Source of the DNA: Lepidostoma basale
Lineage: Eukaryota > Arthropoda > Insecta > Trichoptera > Lepidostomatidae
Length of the DNA: 64,000 bases
Direction of reading: 5' to 3'
Assembly (NCBI GenBank): GCA_022606425.2
Contig: JAHDVF020001325.1
Coordinates: 372,001 to 436,000 of the forward strand
The notes below the pieces were generated by a model that saw only the letters and a list, made by a program, of their open reading frames with translations, searched no databases and was not told where the DNA came from. The position numbers and the translations under genes were made by a program. The stretch's first letter is position 1; the number at the start of each line of letters is the position of its first letter. Of the stretch, positions 11,253 to 22,800 are shown one piece after another.

Positions 11253-11472
11253 GACGAGCTTCGTGGCAAAGTGGTAAGAACTATAACAAATCATACCAAG
11301 GGTCCTGGGTTCAATTCAAGGTGATGACAGTGTGATTGTCACACTGTCATTGGTCTGGTTTAGAATTCACGTGACAATAAAATGGCGATGGATTAGTTAC
11401 GTATCACACGTCATGAGAATCAATTTAATATCTTAAAACAACCAACGACCTGGTGTAGTTACACAAAAAAAA
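11253..11472 (+). mobile_element. tRNA-derived SINE
   Basis: tRNA-like head with an A-box-like stretch (about 11262-11275) and B box GGGTTCAATTC (11307-11317), then the hairpin around CAGTGTGATTGTCACACTG, the body 'tagaattcacgtgacaataa' and an A-rich end at 11464-11472. Other copies: 28569, 36428, 43355, 46259 (plus) and 48483, 57072 (minus). Confidence 0.85.
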
Positions 11473-11477
11473 ATTCG

Positions 11478-11508
11478 GCCGGTTTCGACAGTTCACTGCT
11501 ATCTTCAG
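11478..11508 (-). ncRNA. Hammerhead-like motif, family B with intact CTGAAGA core
   Basis: Reverse complement: CTGAAGA (11502-11508; position 7 is tolerant of any base), stem II with one mismatch, GAAAC, CCGGCC. The cleavage triplet is GCC rather than GTC. It follows directly after the SINE A-tail. Confidence 0.55.
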
Positions 11509-11519
11509 GTCCTCTTCGA

Positions 11520-11945
11520 AATGAATTATATTTATATTTATTGGAGGTATGAGATGGAATATGTAAGCGATAATTTATTATTTTTATGCAAAAAAAAACT
11601 ATTCAGTGCACGTTCGCTATTTGAACAAAGATAGCGGTCTTCTTTAAGTAAATCATGAAATTGCATGAGCCATTATCTAGATGGAGATACTTCAGATAAG
11701 ATCTGACTACGGATAAACAAAACAAAAAAACACTTTTCTCTCAATGTGAATACACGTTTTTATACAAAAAATAAATACACACGCATTATGTAACCAATTG
11801 CTAGAATTACTTAAGAAATAAGACAGTCAAATTCATTATTAATAATGAATAAAAATCTTTTTAATACATATTTTGTTACAATAAAAATATAGCCACACTG
11901 TTCATTCCTGATATGCTTATTTTAATACCTTCAACATTTATACAA
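11520..11945. other. Gap without recognised feature
   Basis: AT-rich; nothing recognised. Confidence 0.4.
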
Positions 11946-11946
11946 A

Positions 11947-12324
11947 ATAAATAAGATCTCTTAGACGAATGTGTGGTAAATCGGTTTACGACTGAGTGTC
12001 AAATGCAAATGCAAGAAGTGAATGCAGTGCGAATGAAAGTTCTATAAACAAAATAACGTAAGGGTCATTAAGATGGCATGGATACATATAAATAACGGTA
12101 ACGAAAGTGTATGTAAACGACGTAGAGGAAGACCCGAGGAAAACGTGGCACGATCAAATCAATAAAATACTAAATGTCGGCCAAGCGAGGAGTCGGAGCA
12201 ATCGACGTGTGTGTATGTACGATGTATGAAGTTTGAAGAAACGAGAGAAGTATGTTAGGAAATAACATTGTGACGGTACATTCTTTCTGACTACCACTTC
12301 GAGGAGACGGCGTGATGGTTAGTA
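11947..12324 (+). mobile_element. RTE-type LINE 3' fragment
   Basis: Runs from the RSLRRMCG region ('gatctcttagacgaatgtgt') through 'gaggaaaacgtggcacgatc' to 'ggcgtgatggttagta'. Multiple frameshifts. Confidence 0.75.
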
Positions 12325-12350
12325 AATTTACGATTTTAAACATTTAATTT

Positions 12351-12721
12351 TCTGTACGGGCGTATGTAGTTGAACTCCTCCTAAATGGCTAGACTGATAT
12401 TGATGATTTTTTTGTGGGTGTTTGAGTGGATTCCTAGATTGTTTAAATTTACAATTGGACCCGATAGTTGACCGTTAAAACCACCTGGGAAGTTTATGAA
12501 TATTTGACCTTCTGAGAATAATTCATAGTTTTGTTTGTTTACCATTTATATATGGCGTTGATGTCGAATTATGTGTTTAAGCATGCGCAAATCACTTGCG
12601 TTGTTGCGTGGCGTAGATTTAAAATTCTGATAGCTGTGTGTTATTATTCCATATATGGCATGTATCACAATTGCGTGCGTGTTGAGTGTCTGAACAGGAC
12701 AACGTTTGTCGGGTCCGCTAG
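12351..12721 (+). mobile_element. Short non-autonomous Helitron
   Basis: The 3' end 'gacaacgtttgtcgggtccg' followed by CTAG (12718-12721) and T is a Helitron terminus with its small hairpin. The 5' end is placed at TC 12351-12352. The internal open frame (12531-12755) is not a known protein and runs past the element end. Confidence 0.7.
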
Positions 12722-13330
12722 TACTATATATATTTCAATGAGGATGATATTGTAAAAATAAAGAAGGTAAACCTTCCTACATGTCTGCACTCCACACAAG
12801 TAATGTACAGGCCACAATATGCTATAAGTACGAGGGTTGGGGCGTGTTATCCTGTGTGGAACGACTCCCGGGAAACTGTTTACGATCTAACAATAAATTT
12901 GTCTGCAGATGATCGTTATCGCCGGCACTATCGCGCTCGCGTTCGTGGCGATACTAAGTGAATGCAATAATCGAATATTGTAATCGATTATGAGAATTCA
13001 CAGCGTTAATTAAAAGCGTGTTCATAAAATTAAACTCTATTGTTGCGTACGCGGACTCACTAGTGCGATTAGGGATGGGTCTCACAATTAAATATTCGAT
13101 TTTTAAATCGAATAGAACAAATAAAAAATGTACTAAATAACTAAAAACTGAACATAAAGTGGGCGCGTGCTAGCTTTTGAAATAATAATTACTAGATTAC
13201 TTTACAAAAAATCAGTATGATGAATATAGTTATACAAAATGTTGGATATACTATTATCTATTAATTGAAAGTATATTACAATTGACTATTTATTGTGTTG
13301 TAAAATGATGTCAAACTCCATATAAATGTA
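12722..13330. other. Gap without recognised feature
   Basis: Unique-looking sequence with a moderate GC stretch (12900-12955). A family E-like trace 'aatgatgtcaaactccatat' occurs at 13304-13323. Confidence 0.35.
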
Positions 13331-13334
13331 TTTA

Positions 13335-13715
13335 TATGGATGAAAGATTAAAAATCTATAAAGCACGCGTAAGACCAATAATAACATATGGCGTCGAAGC
13401 AAGGGCAGACGCAGTAAGGACCAAACAAGTTTTGAGGATTTCCGAGATGAAGACACCGAGGATGATAGCAGGCAACTGACACTGAGAGATCGCGTGAGGA
13501 ACACCAGAATAAGAGAGATATGTGAGGTTGAGGATATTATAAGATGGAGCAGACAACGACTCCCCTATAATGCAATACATAATCAGCCTCACGGAACTCG
13601 TCCTCGTGGAAGACCTCCTAAAAGATGGAAGGACAGCTATGAGTCTACCTCACAGGAGGAGCAACATTCTGGAGAACAGACCACATAGGTCTACAACAAT
13701 GAAGAAGAAGAAGAA
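13335..13715 (+). mobile_element. LINE tail with (AAG)n end (fourth LINE family)
   Basis: Motifs ARVRPIITYGVEARA (about 13360), EMKTPRMI, LRDRVRNTRIREICEVEDIIRW (13490-13545), GTRPRGRPPKRWKD (13590-13632), and a tail of AAG repeats (about 13699-13714). It lacks the segment between RQR and LPYNAI, so it is internally deleted. Related copies: 35655-36285 and 38305-38605. Confidence 0.75.
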
Positions 13716-14545
13716 TATGGATAAAAACGTCCGTTTTATAGATAGAAAAAGATGGATCAAAATGCAATGCAAGGACTTAAATACAAATATGATTTAAGAG
13801 TGTTAATATCAAAATATAATACATATTATTAAAGTAGGTACGCATTTTTCCCAATATGGTAGGTTTTATATTTTATATTTTCATCTTCCTTCTCTTGTGT
13901 GTATTGTAGATCCGAGGATCTGTTGATATACAGAGACGCATCCTGGGACATCCTTTACTGTTCTCCTGGATCTGAGACTATCCTTTAGCACGTTATTGCT
14001 ACTAGATGCGGAAGTCTGTAGGTATCAGTTCTCTCAATCGTCTTATTTACCATTACATATATTTAATTAACATAAATTGTGTTTTATCACACATATTACA
14101 AGTTATTATGACCGGTTTCGCTTGAGACACGACTCTTTTAGATTTGTGGGCATAAAAAATAAAGCCTAGTATAAGATTATGAGCTAAAAATATAAGCGAT
14201 AAAATGAATAGGTACACATTTTTTCAAAACTACCATTTGACGGTATTATTCGATTACTCCGATAGATCGATTATTTATAACACAGGCTGTGCCCATCGCT
14301 TGTCTATAGACTCACCCACGATTCACATAAGCTATTTTTATTGGATCATGACCTCTAGATTCAACCTTATAAACAGTGTGCCGTAATGAGAAGGAAGCCA
14401 ATGAACGCTTTCTATTTACGAGGCAAGCATTTCTACACAGACTCGAGATTCCGTGGAGGTAGAAATAACCATAGTAGAGATCATCTGACATGAAGCTTCT
14501 TTGCCTAGATGAAAATATGTACAATAATAATTTTTCCATGTATCG
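13716..14545. other. Gap without recognised feature
   Basis: Nothing recognised apart from short open frames without motifs. 'gaccggtttcgcttgagaca' (14109-14128) resembles an isolated family B GAAACCGG remnant. Confidence 0.35.
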
Positions 14546-14547
14546 TA

Positions 14548-14664
14548 TAGTGTGTGTTCTGCGAAGCGAGAAAAATATGTCGGGAAAGAAAAGTGTGGAA
14601 TTCCATTCATTCTGCCTACCCCTTCGGAGAGACGGCGTGATGCTTAGTTAGTAAGTTAGTTTTA
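14548..14664 (+). mobile_element. RTE-type LINE 3' terminus
   Basis: Only the last ~110 bp: REKYVGKE-KCG region, 'ccccttcggagagacggcgt', TGA and TTAG repeats. Confidence 0.75.
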
Positions 14665-14789
14665 TGATACAAGCTTTAACATTTTTTTTGGTTTTCGTTT
14701 TAAAACATCTTTGTACGTGATTTATATTAACTGTAGGTAAACAAAGATGAAACTGTCATTTTATAAAAACTTGTAATATTTTCATGGTT

Positions 14790-15660
14790 TATGGTGGTTT
14801 ATCAAATAAAATCAGTTTATTAACTCAAAAGACATTACAAACAGCAAAATGTTTAAGGCATCTATTGCGTACAGGTAAAATATTATAAAAATACAACATA
14901 ATACCGAAGACTAGAGGCTTTTGAGATGTGGTCCTATAGAAGAATCTTTGGAATTTCCTGGAGAGACCACATCACGAATGAGGAAGTTCTTCAAGGAATC
15001 GAAGGAGGAAGGCACCTGCTCAGGACCTTGTTCGAAAGGCGTGCAAGATGGATCGGCCATGTCATACGTCAAGAAGGTCTCTTGCATGCCATAATGGAGG
15101 GTATGATCGAGGGGACAAACTCTAGGGGACGCCCACGCCGAGAGTACCTGGAGGACCTGTTGGTGGACGTACGCTGCTCATCATATGCAGATCTCAAAAG
15201 AGCCGCACAAGACAGGGAAAAGTGGAAGAGAATAATGGAGGAAATTGCTGCAAACCAATCCCAGGATTGAAACCAGAGAAGAAGAATACCAGGAACGCAT
15301 TGAAATGGTTCGACATTAGGAAGATAAGATACTTTCTAAAATCAAGAGAATTTGTCACCTGAACGTACCTTCACTAATATGAAAGACGTCGATCTCCGAG
15401 GAGACCACGTTCAGCAGACTAATTGCTCTTCCCACCAGTGTAACCAGAGGTAGATTTGTTCTGGTGGCCGGTAGGTAAAACAATCTGTGCTGTCGCTGTC
15501 GGAGAAATCTATCAGGGGAATAAAGACCATCACCCTCTAGCACGGCCGAGTTCTCGAAATATCCCCTGATTAATTTAAAGAAATGGGTAATGAGATGCTG
15601 TAAAGAATTGGTTTCGAGCATTCTTAAAAGTAATGCCGTGGGATAGAGCCACGGCTAACT
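14790..15660 (-). mobile_element. CR1/Jockey-type LINE 3' part, split by another LINE
   Basis: Minus-strand frame 15355-15621 contains RQRQHRLFYLPATRTNLP and VGRAISLLN followed by IDVFHISEGTF, the typical last motif of CR1/Jockey-type reverse transcriptases. The 3' end is at about 14795 with ATTTG-type repeats. An unrelated LINE piece interrupts it at 14906-15284. Sister copies: 28050-28290, 37690-38015, 41751-41825 and 55918-56325. Confidence 0.7.
14906..15284 (+). mobile_element. LINE carboxy-terminal tail nested in CR1-type LINE
   Basis: Open frame to 15267: LEAFEMWSYRR-like start, ISWRDHITNEEVL, RRARWIGHVIR, GRPRREYLEDL, and LKRAAQDREKWKRIMEE-A. Flanked by AATACC direct repeats (14900-14905 and 15285-15290), so it is an insertion with a 6-bp target duplication. 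The 114-codon frame is intact but 5' truncated. Confidence 0.8.
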
Positions 15661-15669
15661 ACCATACTC

Positions 15670-15905
15670 CTCATCGCAGCTACGGTGGAAGGATGACCTG
15701 AACAGACATGTCAGAATAACCTGGAAGTAGTCTGCATAAGACAGAGTGACGTGGAAGCAATGGAAATGGGTAATGGGATGTCCATCTTTTCGAAGCTGTA
15801 AATAATTGGTTCCGAGCATTCCCAAAAGAAATGCCGTGGGATAGATTTAAGATATTCATGGATGAAAATTTCTGGACAACGAGGAATACAAATAAATTAA
15901 TCCAT
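15670..15905 (+). mobile_element. LINE tail scrap and local duplication
   Basis: 15679-15770 reads RWKDDLNRHVRITWK...VTWKQ, a LINE tail motif. The segment at about 15764-15846 repeats 15577-15652 (both contain 'gagcattc' and 'atgccgtgggata'). Confidence 0.5.
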
Positions 15906-16425
15906 CCGAATTGTTACGCAAATCATCTTAAATTACATTTTATGTGCATACATTAAAAAAATACTCTTAAATGCGAATTGCTATGTAGGTCAGAGAACGA
16001 TAAAACCAGTCTTATTATAATTTTATGGCGATCCGTAGTGTTTAGTTGACAAAAATAATCAGAGTGGCGGATAATCCGGGAATCGAGTGCGGTGCATTTT
16101 ATTGCAAAGATAGCTGCTGCTATCTTATCGAGGGTATTTATTGATTAAAATATGAATCAGTTTAATAAACCGCGACCATTATTGCCGAGCACTTCGATCT
16201 AATGAAAAAATGCTTGTAAAATTGATACTAAAATAAGTATTGATATTATAAATAAATTCACAATCAATTCCCTGCACGATAGATAACAAAGAAAATACAA
16301 TAGCTAATGATATAAATGATAGTGTAGCACAACTGAGTGAAGCAATGTCTTTTTTTATAATTGTATATTCATGTTATTGATTCGTCATGTATCTTATGTT
16401 TCTCGCTTTTATTATTATTTTATAA
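15906..16425. other. Gap without recognised feature
   Basis: AT-rich; nothing recognised. Confidence 0.4.
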
Positions 16426-16427
16426 AT

Positions 16428-16912
16428 TAACTGAGTAATTAACCATCACGCCGTTTCCCCGGAGGGGTAGGCAGAGAGGATGGATCGCCACATTGTTCAA
16501 TCCTGACATAATTCTCGCGCCTCGCATTCACACATCGTGACATGTCTTCCTTGGCCTTCCTCGACTTCTTTTCCCATTAACACTACTTGTATATATCTTC
16601 ATATGTCCAAACCATCTTAGTGACCCGTTCTTGATTTTATTTATCACGCATTCAACCGCCTTACATTCCTTCCTTACTTCATCATTAGATATTCTATCAT
16701 ACATGTTTTTTCCGCACATCCTTCTTAGTAACTTCATTTCTACGGTATTTATCCTTCTTTCTACCTTATTCGGCCAACTCCAAGCTTCACTTCCATACAT
16801 AAGTGTCGGGACAAGAACTCCATTGTGCACTGCCATCTTTGCTTCAGTCGATATATTTCGATTTGCGGTAATGACTTTAAGTGCACCATTTATTTTATTT
16901 TGTATAACTTAT
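16428..16912 (-). mobile_element. RTE-type LINE 3' fragment
   Basis: Minus-strand frame 16528-16836: AVHNGVLVPTLMYGSEAW, RRMCGKNMYDRISNDEVRKE, GSLRWFGHM and KRSRGRPRKT. A deletion removes part of the tail; it ends in TTA repeats at 16428-16443. Confidence 0.85.
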
Positions 16913-17071
16913 TATTACGTCTATCTTGTATCTTTAGTGTATTGGAAAATAATTCTGTATTGCTTTGGATATATTTAAATAAATAAATAAAATGATATGA
17001 ACCTCTATCATATACGAGTATATTGAAAAACAATTAATTAAAAAAAACTTTCATGAATGTGGGAACAGTGT

Positions 17072-17485
17072 TTTAACTAACTAACTAAATATCACGCTTT
17101 TTTCCCGGAGTGGTAGGCAGAGGATTGATTGCCACAAAGTTCTGTCCTGAAATAACTCTCGCGCGTCTTCTACATTCACACATCGTGGCATGCACGCTCG
17201 TCGATTGTTCCAACTTCAAACATGCCCATGTCATCCTTGGACTTTCTCGACTTATTCTTTCATTCACACATCTTGTATATTTCTTGTTTAATAATTAATA
17301 AAAATAATAACGTCTGTTTTCTAGATGTGTTATTATAATATATGTGAATCATTATCTGTTGAAGGCATTATCAGATGTGCATTACTAATATTTACATTTA
17401 TCCAAATATGGCCGTATTTTAGTAATTGATTAATTTGGCGATACCATGTTTTCCTCGGTCGTCCTCGGCTTATCATCCATTCGAT
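17072..17485 (-). mobile_element. RTE-type LINE, two pieces
   Basis: 17072-17285 is a 3' end (ctaactaactaa, then the GETA region) and 17400-17485 is a further minus-strand piece with the GRPRKTWYRQINQ-like block. The ~115 bp between them is AT-rich and unassigned. Confidence 0.65.
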
Positions 17486-17604
17486 TATATACGTAGAAAG
17501 ATTCCGACAAAAATGACGTCAACAAATTCAAATCTCTTTGAAATGCAATTTTCAAAATGTATGGTACAACGCGATATTTTTAATTAACTAAAAAATATGT
17601 ATTG

Positions 17605-17770
17605 TTCCCTGAACAATGAAATAAAACTCTATATTAAATAATTAATATTAATGAAAACACCTGTCTTTTATGAGTTTTATTATATTTTAGCTGGACAGAT
17701 GCAGACATATAATTCCATTTAAATATAATAAAACTCCTAGAAGACGTTTTCATTCATATTAATATTAAAA
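17605..17770. mobile_element. PLE-like family E inverted pair without ribozyme core
   Basis: Left arm 17605-17689 ('aactctatattaaataatta' to 'gttttattatattttag') and right arm about 17717-17770 are inverted. The spacer 'ctggacagatgcagaca' is shared with 1768-1798. Confidence 0.65.
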
Positions 17771-17796
17771 ATTATGTGAAAAAAAAATAATACTAA

Positions 17797-18045
17797 AAAA
17801 CTAACTAACTAATCATCACGCCGTCTCTCTGAAGGGGTAGGCAAAAATAATGGACTGCCACACTTTTATTTCCTGACATAATTCTCTCGCTTCCTCAACA
17901 TTTATACATCATGTCATGCACGCGCGTCGATTTCTGACTCCTCACATGGCCGACATTCAATATTTGATTTATTTGATCGTGCCAATTTTCCTCGGTCTTC
18001 TTCTATTACTGGTTTCATTTACATCCTACATATATATTTTTTTTA
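17797..18045 (-). mobile_element. RTE-type LINE 3' fragment
   Basis: TTAG tail (17798-17814), GETA region, cysteine-rich tail and HDQINQILNVGHV-like block on the minus strand. Confidence 0.75.
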
Positions 18046-18136
18046 CAAAAAATAATAAAATATATTTATTTTTAAAAAATAATAACGATAATAAAAAAAT
18101 TTGATACTATAACAACGTTTAAATTTTAACACTTAA

Positions 18137-18370
18137 AGCCGTGCCACACTGTTTTAAACAAGCTCTCCACATCGGTCTCCACCGGCGGTTTAAAACTGTG
18201 TAGACACTTGTTTGAAACCAAAATTCGTTTGACCTTCAACAACCTTTGTGGACGGACGCGCATAGATGCGTGTTGTAAACTGTTGTAAACACGCATTCCA
18301 CGTGTGGGGCTCCACATTCCACCAAGGTCACCCTTGTGGAGAGCTTGTTTCAAATAGTGTGGCCACGGCC
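18137..18370. mobile_element. MITE with TTAA target duplication
   Basis: Imperfect ~36-bp TIRs (ends AGCCGTG-CCACACT and GGCCGTGGCCACACT) flanked by TTAA at 18133-18136 and 18371-18374. TTAA is the piggyBac-superfamily target, so a piggyBac-mobilised MITE is likely. No ORF of note. Confidence 0.75.
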
Positions 18371-18374
18371 TTAA

Positions 18375-18806
18375 AAAAATGTTTCAAATGAGAGATGCAA
18401 GAGAGAATTTTTTTGTATGAAATAATTTATTGATCCATGTAAAATACATAGAAGCGGATTCAAAGTCATATGACCGAGTTATCGGGGTCAAAATACCATT
18501 CAATGCGATTGTGGGTGCGTAAAATTCATGCGGAATGGTAAATAAGTCACAGCAGATGTACTACATACAGGCCGGCCGCGCGGCTTAGCGAACGTAATAT
18601 TTTGTAAAGTAAGGCATTTACGTTCGGGCTGACTGTTAAGTTTCAAGACTTATTACGGGGAATTAATAACGAAGCGGTCTACATAGCCTACTACCTCGTG
18701 TACCGCGCACCTCATGACTACTTAATGCAAGGCACACTAATCGAAAAGCCATACAAATCGTACAAACTACACTTCATTCACGGATGACACGTATTTTTGA
18801 AGGATA
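18375..18806. other. Gap without recognised feature
   Basis: Includes a GC-rich point (18565-18590, ggccggccgcgcggc). No element or gene recognised. Confidence 0.4.
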
Positions 18807-19022
18807 TCCATATATATATAAAACAAAGTTGTGTTAGTTACACCATTTATAACTCGAGAACGGCTGGACCAATTTTGATGATCTTTGGTTTGCTGAATTT
18901 GTCTCCGTCCCGGATAACAGAATAACTATTAAAACATCGGAAAAAATCTCGATAATAATAATTTCGACGTATTTTATATTTTCATATTTTGTATTGAACG
19001 GCTGAAAATCAACATGGCGATA
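18807..19022 (+). mobile_element. Helitron 5' end
   Basis: A|TC at 18806-18808, then an AT-rich start, 'gtgttagttacaccattta' and 'ctcgagaacggctggacc'. This is the same 5' end as the Helitron ending at 34862. The pogo element inserted at 19023; I could not place the 3' CTAG end. Confidence 0.65.
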
Positions 19023-21995
19023 TAGGGTAGTATCTCCTTAAGTCAGCCACCCCCAATAGTCAGCCATGTTTCACAAATCATGTTGTAATAAGAAACCCGT
19101 TGAAAAATACATATTTTGAAAGATACCCAGTGGTTAGCCGTCTAATTAAGCTTTTTTTTTTAATTGGAGAGACGCCTGGTATTAAAATTCGAAACTAATT
19201 CCTTCTTACATTCAGTTGAGGCCAAGCGCTCGATGCAAAAACAGCCATTTTGATTATTTTGATGAGTGTGTTGAGTGTTCGAAAATAAGGTTTTTTAAAG
19301 CTGCCTGAAGAATCTGCTATTCACCTAAGGTTTGTCTTACTTCAGAATACTTTTTTTTTTGAATATTTAGTGTATAAACTGGTATTTAATTAATTTTACA
19401 CGTTTTTTTGAGGTGGCTGACTTCAGGAGTCATATTTATCAAACTTCTCCTATTGTCAGCCATATGGCCGACAATAGGATTTTTCTAGTAAGAGTTTAAA
19501 AAAAAAGTTTTTAGTTGAAATAGAGAGTTTGTGGCATTCTGCATACGAAATAATCAACAAAAGTGTAAAAATATGCTTGGATCCTATGGTCAGCCGCCTT
19601 AAAAGTAAAATATTTGTCGGTGGCTGAGAATAGGATTTTTCGACTCCATATGTCAGCCACCTTATACAACGTACATTTTTATATTGTAGAGCTCATTTTA
19701 ATTATCGTGAAGAAAATTAGGAAAAATACAAATATATGTATAATAATATCTAGTATTTTTTATGCAGAATGGAACCAAAGAAGCGTTTGTAACGCCAATA
19801 TGACGAGAATGCAGAATCAACTGCCTTAAAGACCATCCGCGAAAACAAACTTGGCATTCGAGAAGCAAGTCGAACATTTGGAGTACCCAGAGGAACCCTG
19901 CAAGATCGTCTTCACGGTCGTGTTGCAGAGGGACATCAACGTATGGGGCCTGATACTGTCTTGACAGAAAAAGAAAAACTGAACGAATGGTGTATTAATC
20001 TGACGAAATGTGCTTTCCTTCGTAAGAAAGAAGACGTTTTTAGATACTGTTCAAAACATGATAAAAAATTCAGTAAGGAAACATCCATTCAAAAACGGTC
20101 GGCCCGGTAAAAAGTGGTACGCAGGATTTATTAAAAGAAATCCATCCTTGGTTCATCGTGCACCAGAAGGAATCACGAAGGGGCGGGCGACGGTTACAGA
20201 AGAATACATTAGAAAGTGGTTTAGAGAACTGGAAGACTATTTGAAAAAATCTGGAAATGAGGATGTTTTACCTGACCCTGACAGAATTTTTAACGGAGAC
20301 GAAACATCATTCAGCATGTGCCCCAAATCTGGCAAAGTTATAGCTCCAAAAGGTTGGAAGAATGTATTAGAGGTACAGTTGGGATGTGAGAAGGAAACTA
20401 TTACAGTTCTTTTAGTTTTTTCGGCAAGTGGGAAAACATCATATCCATTAGTGGTATTCCCTTACAAACGCCCTCCCAAAGAATTAGTTAATAGCATGCC
20501 AAAGAAGTGGTGTTTAGGGTTGTCGGATAGTGGATGGATGAGGAGCGACGTTTTTTTTTATATGTGGTAAATGATTTTAACAACTGGCTCATAGAAATGA
20601 ACATTACAAAACCTTTAATTTTATTTGTAGATGGACATCGGTCACATTTAACGATGGATCTGAGTGATTTTTGTTCTGAAAACGGAATTATTTTATATGC
20701 ACTTCCCCCAAACACCACTCATCTAATGCAGCCCGCCGATGGAAGTGTTTTTAAACCTTTAAAATCAGAATGGAAGAAAACTGACAGATTTTGGCATATG
20801 GAATCAGACAACGCATACAAGGTTCTTACGAAATCAGCGTTTTGTCCTCTTCGAAAAAAAGTTTTGGAAATTCCTAATTTTCCTGAAACTATTAAAAACG
20901 GTTTCAGGAAGTGCGGACTATTTCCATTGAATCCAGACGCCGTAGATTATTCAAAATGTCTTCAACATGCTCTAGAAAATTTAGAATTCAATCGCAAACC
21001 GATTGAAATCCTTTCTGTGTCTCACTCTGAAATAAAATACAAACACGCCGAAGAGGTTGTGTCCTTAGCAAAACAGTTACAGCAATATTGCCAGAGATTG
21101 TTACGTCATCTTTTTCTGGTCATCTTTTCTGTCTTTCTCCACTCCCAGTCCTTCCACTTCCAAACAGAAACTACCTAGTGCTATATCTTCGAGCGCATGG
21201 AAGTCTTTTATGTCCAGCAAAGAAGAAGAGAAAAAGAAAAAAATTGAAGATGTAAAAAGTAGAAAAAAAGCCAGCCAACAAGCAAAAAACACTTGAAAAG
21301 AGAAGAAAAAGAAGAATACAACTAAAAGAACATCACTACCTCAAACGATCGATAAAGAAAATAAAATCCAAAATTAAACAAAAAAAAACTAAAACTACCG
21401 GTGAAAAGAAACATTTAAGCCCTAAAAACGATAAAGATTCTGAATGCTCTTACTGCAAGAGAAATTTCTCACAAGATAAATTGGGAGAAGAATGGATACA
21501 GTGCATGATTTGTAATGGTTGGTATCACGTTGAATGTGCTGGAGCTGAAAAAGATGTATTCATTTGTGATTTTTGTTCCTTGCATCTTTAAAAAAATGAA
21601 TTTATAATATACTCTTTTTTTCCTTTTGTAATAAAATACACTTTTTGTATAAAAATTAATGTTATAGTAAATAACATAACAACATATAAGTAATATAACA
21701 ACCATGTACCAAATAGAGCACTTATTGAAAGCAAGTGGCTGGTTACTGGGGCTGTGGTGGCTGGAATTAGGAACTAGGTGGCTGACCATAGGGGAATTGT
21801 GTCTTTTTAAATAAAAGTATTTTTATTTTTAATCCTGCGCAAGATATTTTGATAACGAATTTACAATTTCATAGATCATTAATTTAGTTTTGCGTATAAA
21901 AAAAACTGTATTATAAAATGTATGATGATATAATTATAAATTGAATTAAGTGTAATCTTTTTCTTAAGTGGCTGAGCACTGGGGCTTTCACCCTA
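19023..21995 (+). mobile_element. pogo-like DNA transposon, full length
   Basis: 28-bp TIRs with the form TAGGGT-N14-TCAGCCAC (19023-19050 and, inverted, 21968-21995). If the target is TA, it is duplicated at 19023-19024 and 21994-21995. At least eleven copies or near-copies of the TCAGCC motif lie in the two subterminal regions (e.g. 19060, 19413, 19456, 19590, 19653, 21735, 21778) and are absent from the coding part as far as I can see; these are candidate transposase binding sites. The element encodes the broken transposase at 19769-21591. Confidence 0.85.
19769..21591 (+). pseudogene. pogo-like transposase with HTH_psq, DDE_1 and PHD finger
   Basis: The ATG at 19769 is followed after seven codons by a stop. 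An HTH_psq (CENP-B-type) helix-turn-helix is recognisable at 19823-19925 (GIREASRTFGVPRGTLQDRL). After a frameshift near 20037, the frame 20010-20570 carries GRPGKKWYAGFIKRNP and the first DDE aspartate in FNGDETSF. A second frameshift lies in the T run at about 20553-20560. The next frame holds LILFVDGHRSH (second Asp) and the third acidic position in LMQPADGSVFKPLK. After further frame damage a C4HC3 PHD finger is readable at 21442-21588 (CSYCK...WIQCMIC...WYHVEC...FICDFC), ending TAA 21589-21591. At least three frame breaks make this a pseudogene. The catalytic triad is still readable in pieces. Confidence 0.85.
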
Positions 21996-22001
21996 TCTTA
22001 G

Positions 22002-22440
22002 TTTCGGGAACGCCGGTAGATGGTGTTGTGTTCCTTTACGCATGCGCAATGCGCGATTCTTATGTTGTGTGTCATTGAGGTACGAGCGCCGAGATCAAAC
22101 AACATTTTTTTCCAGTTTTTACCAAGTTTCATGTAGTTTTCGACCATTATTGAATTTGAATTCCATTCGATTAATTTCTTTCTAACGATTTTTTTTTAAA
22201 TTTATCAGCGAAAATTGATTTCAAAGAGGCGAGTTTGATTTGCTTAAGTGCACATTGTGATAGGCTATGACGTTTGTCATTGGTTTTTTTCTCGAGTTTT
22301 TACCAATTTTCATTCAATGTTGGACCTCTATTGCATTAAAATTCGATTCAATTCATTCACACGATTATTTTTATATCAAATCATCAGCGAAAAGCTATTT
22401 TAAAGAGGTGAATTTAGTTTGCTGAAGTGACATCGTGAAA
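22002..22440. repeat. Diverged tandem duplication of about 170 bp
   Basis: Unit 1 (about 22100-22260) and unit 2 (about 22280-22440) share ordered blocks: 'gtttttaccaa', 'ttcgattaatt/ttcgattcaatt', 'atcagcgaaaa' and 'aaagaggcgagttt/aaagaggtgaattt'. Function unknown; it could be the rest of the Helitron begun at 18807. Confidence 0.6.
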
Positions 22441-22800
22441 TCTTGTTAAAAATAAATTAAATATTTTAATACCTATACATTTAATTTCGCGTGCGATCTA
22501 TCATGTCATATGCTGTAGAGAAAATCGGTTATTTGTACTTACACATGCACAACGAATAACGCACCCACCGAACGAAATATAGATAAAAACAGAACTTCAG
22601 AGGTATCAAATAATCAGGGGTAATTCTCATACGATAGTCAGTGCATGGATCAAGGTGTAGATAGGTGATTTAGTGTTTAGAATTGAGATTAGCTATTGAA
22701 ACATAAAGCTTGAAAGACGAAACAATACAGTGCTGGCTTTACATGTTTGTAAATAGTTAATGTATTATACTAGCAAGTATTACATATTACAAATGGTATA
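22441..22800. other. Gap without recognised feature
   Basis: No gene or element recognised. Confidence 0.4.
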
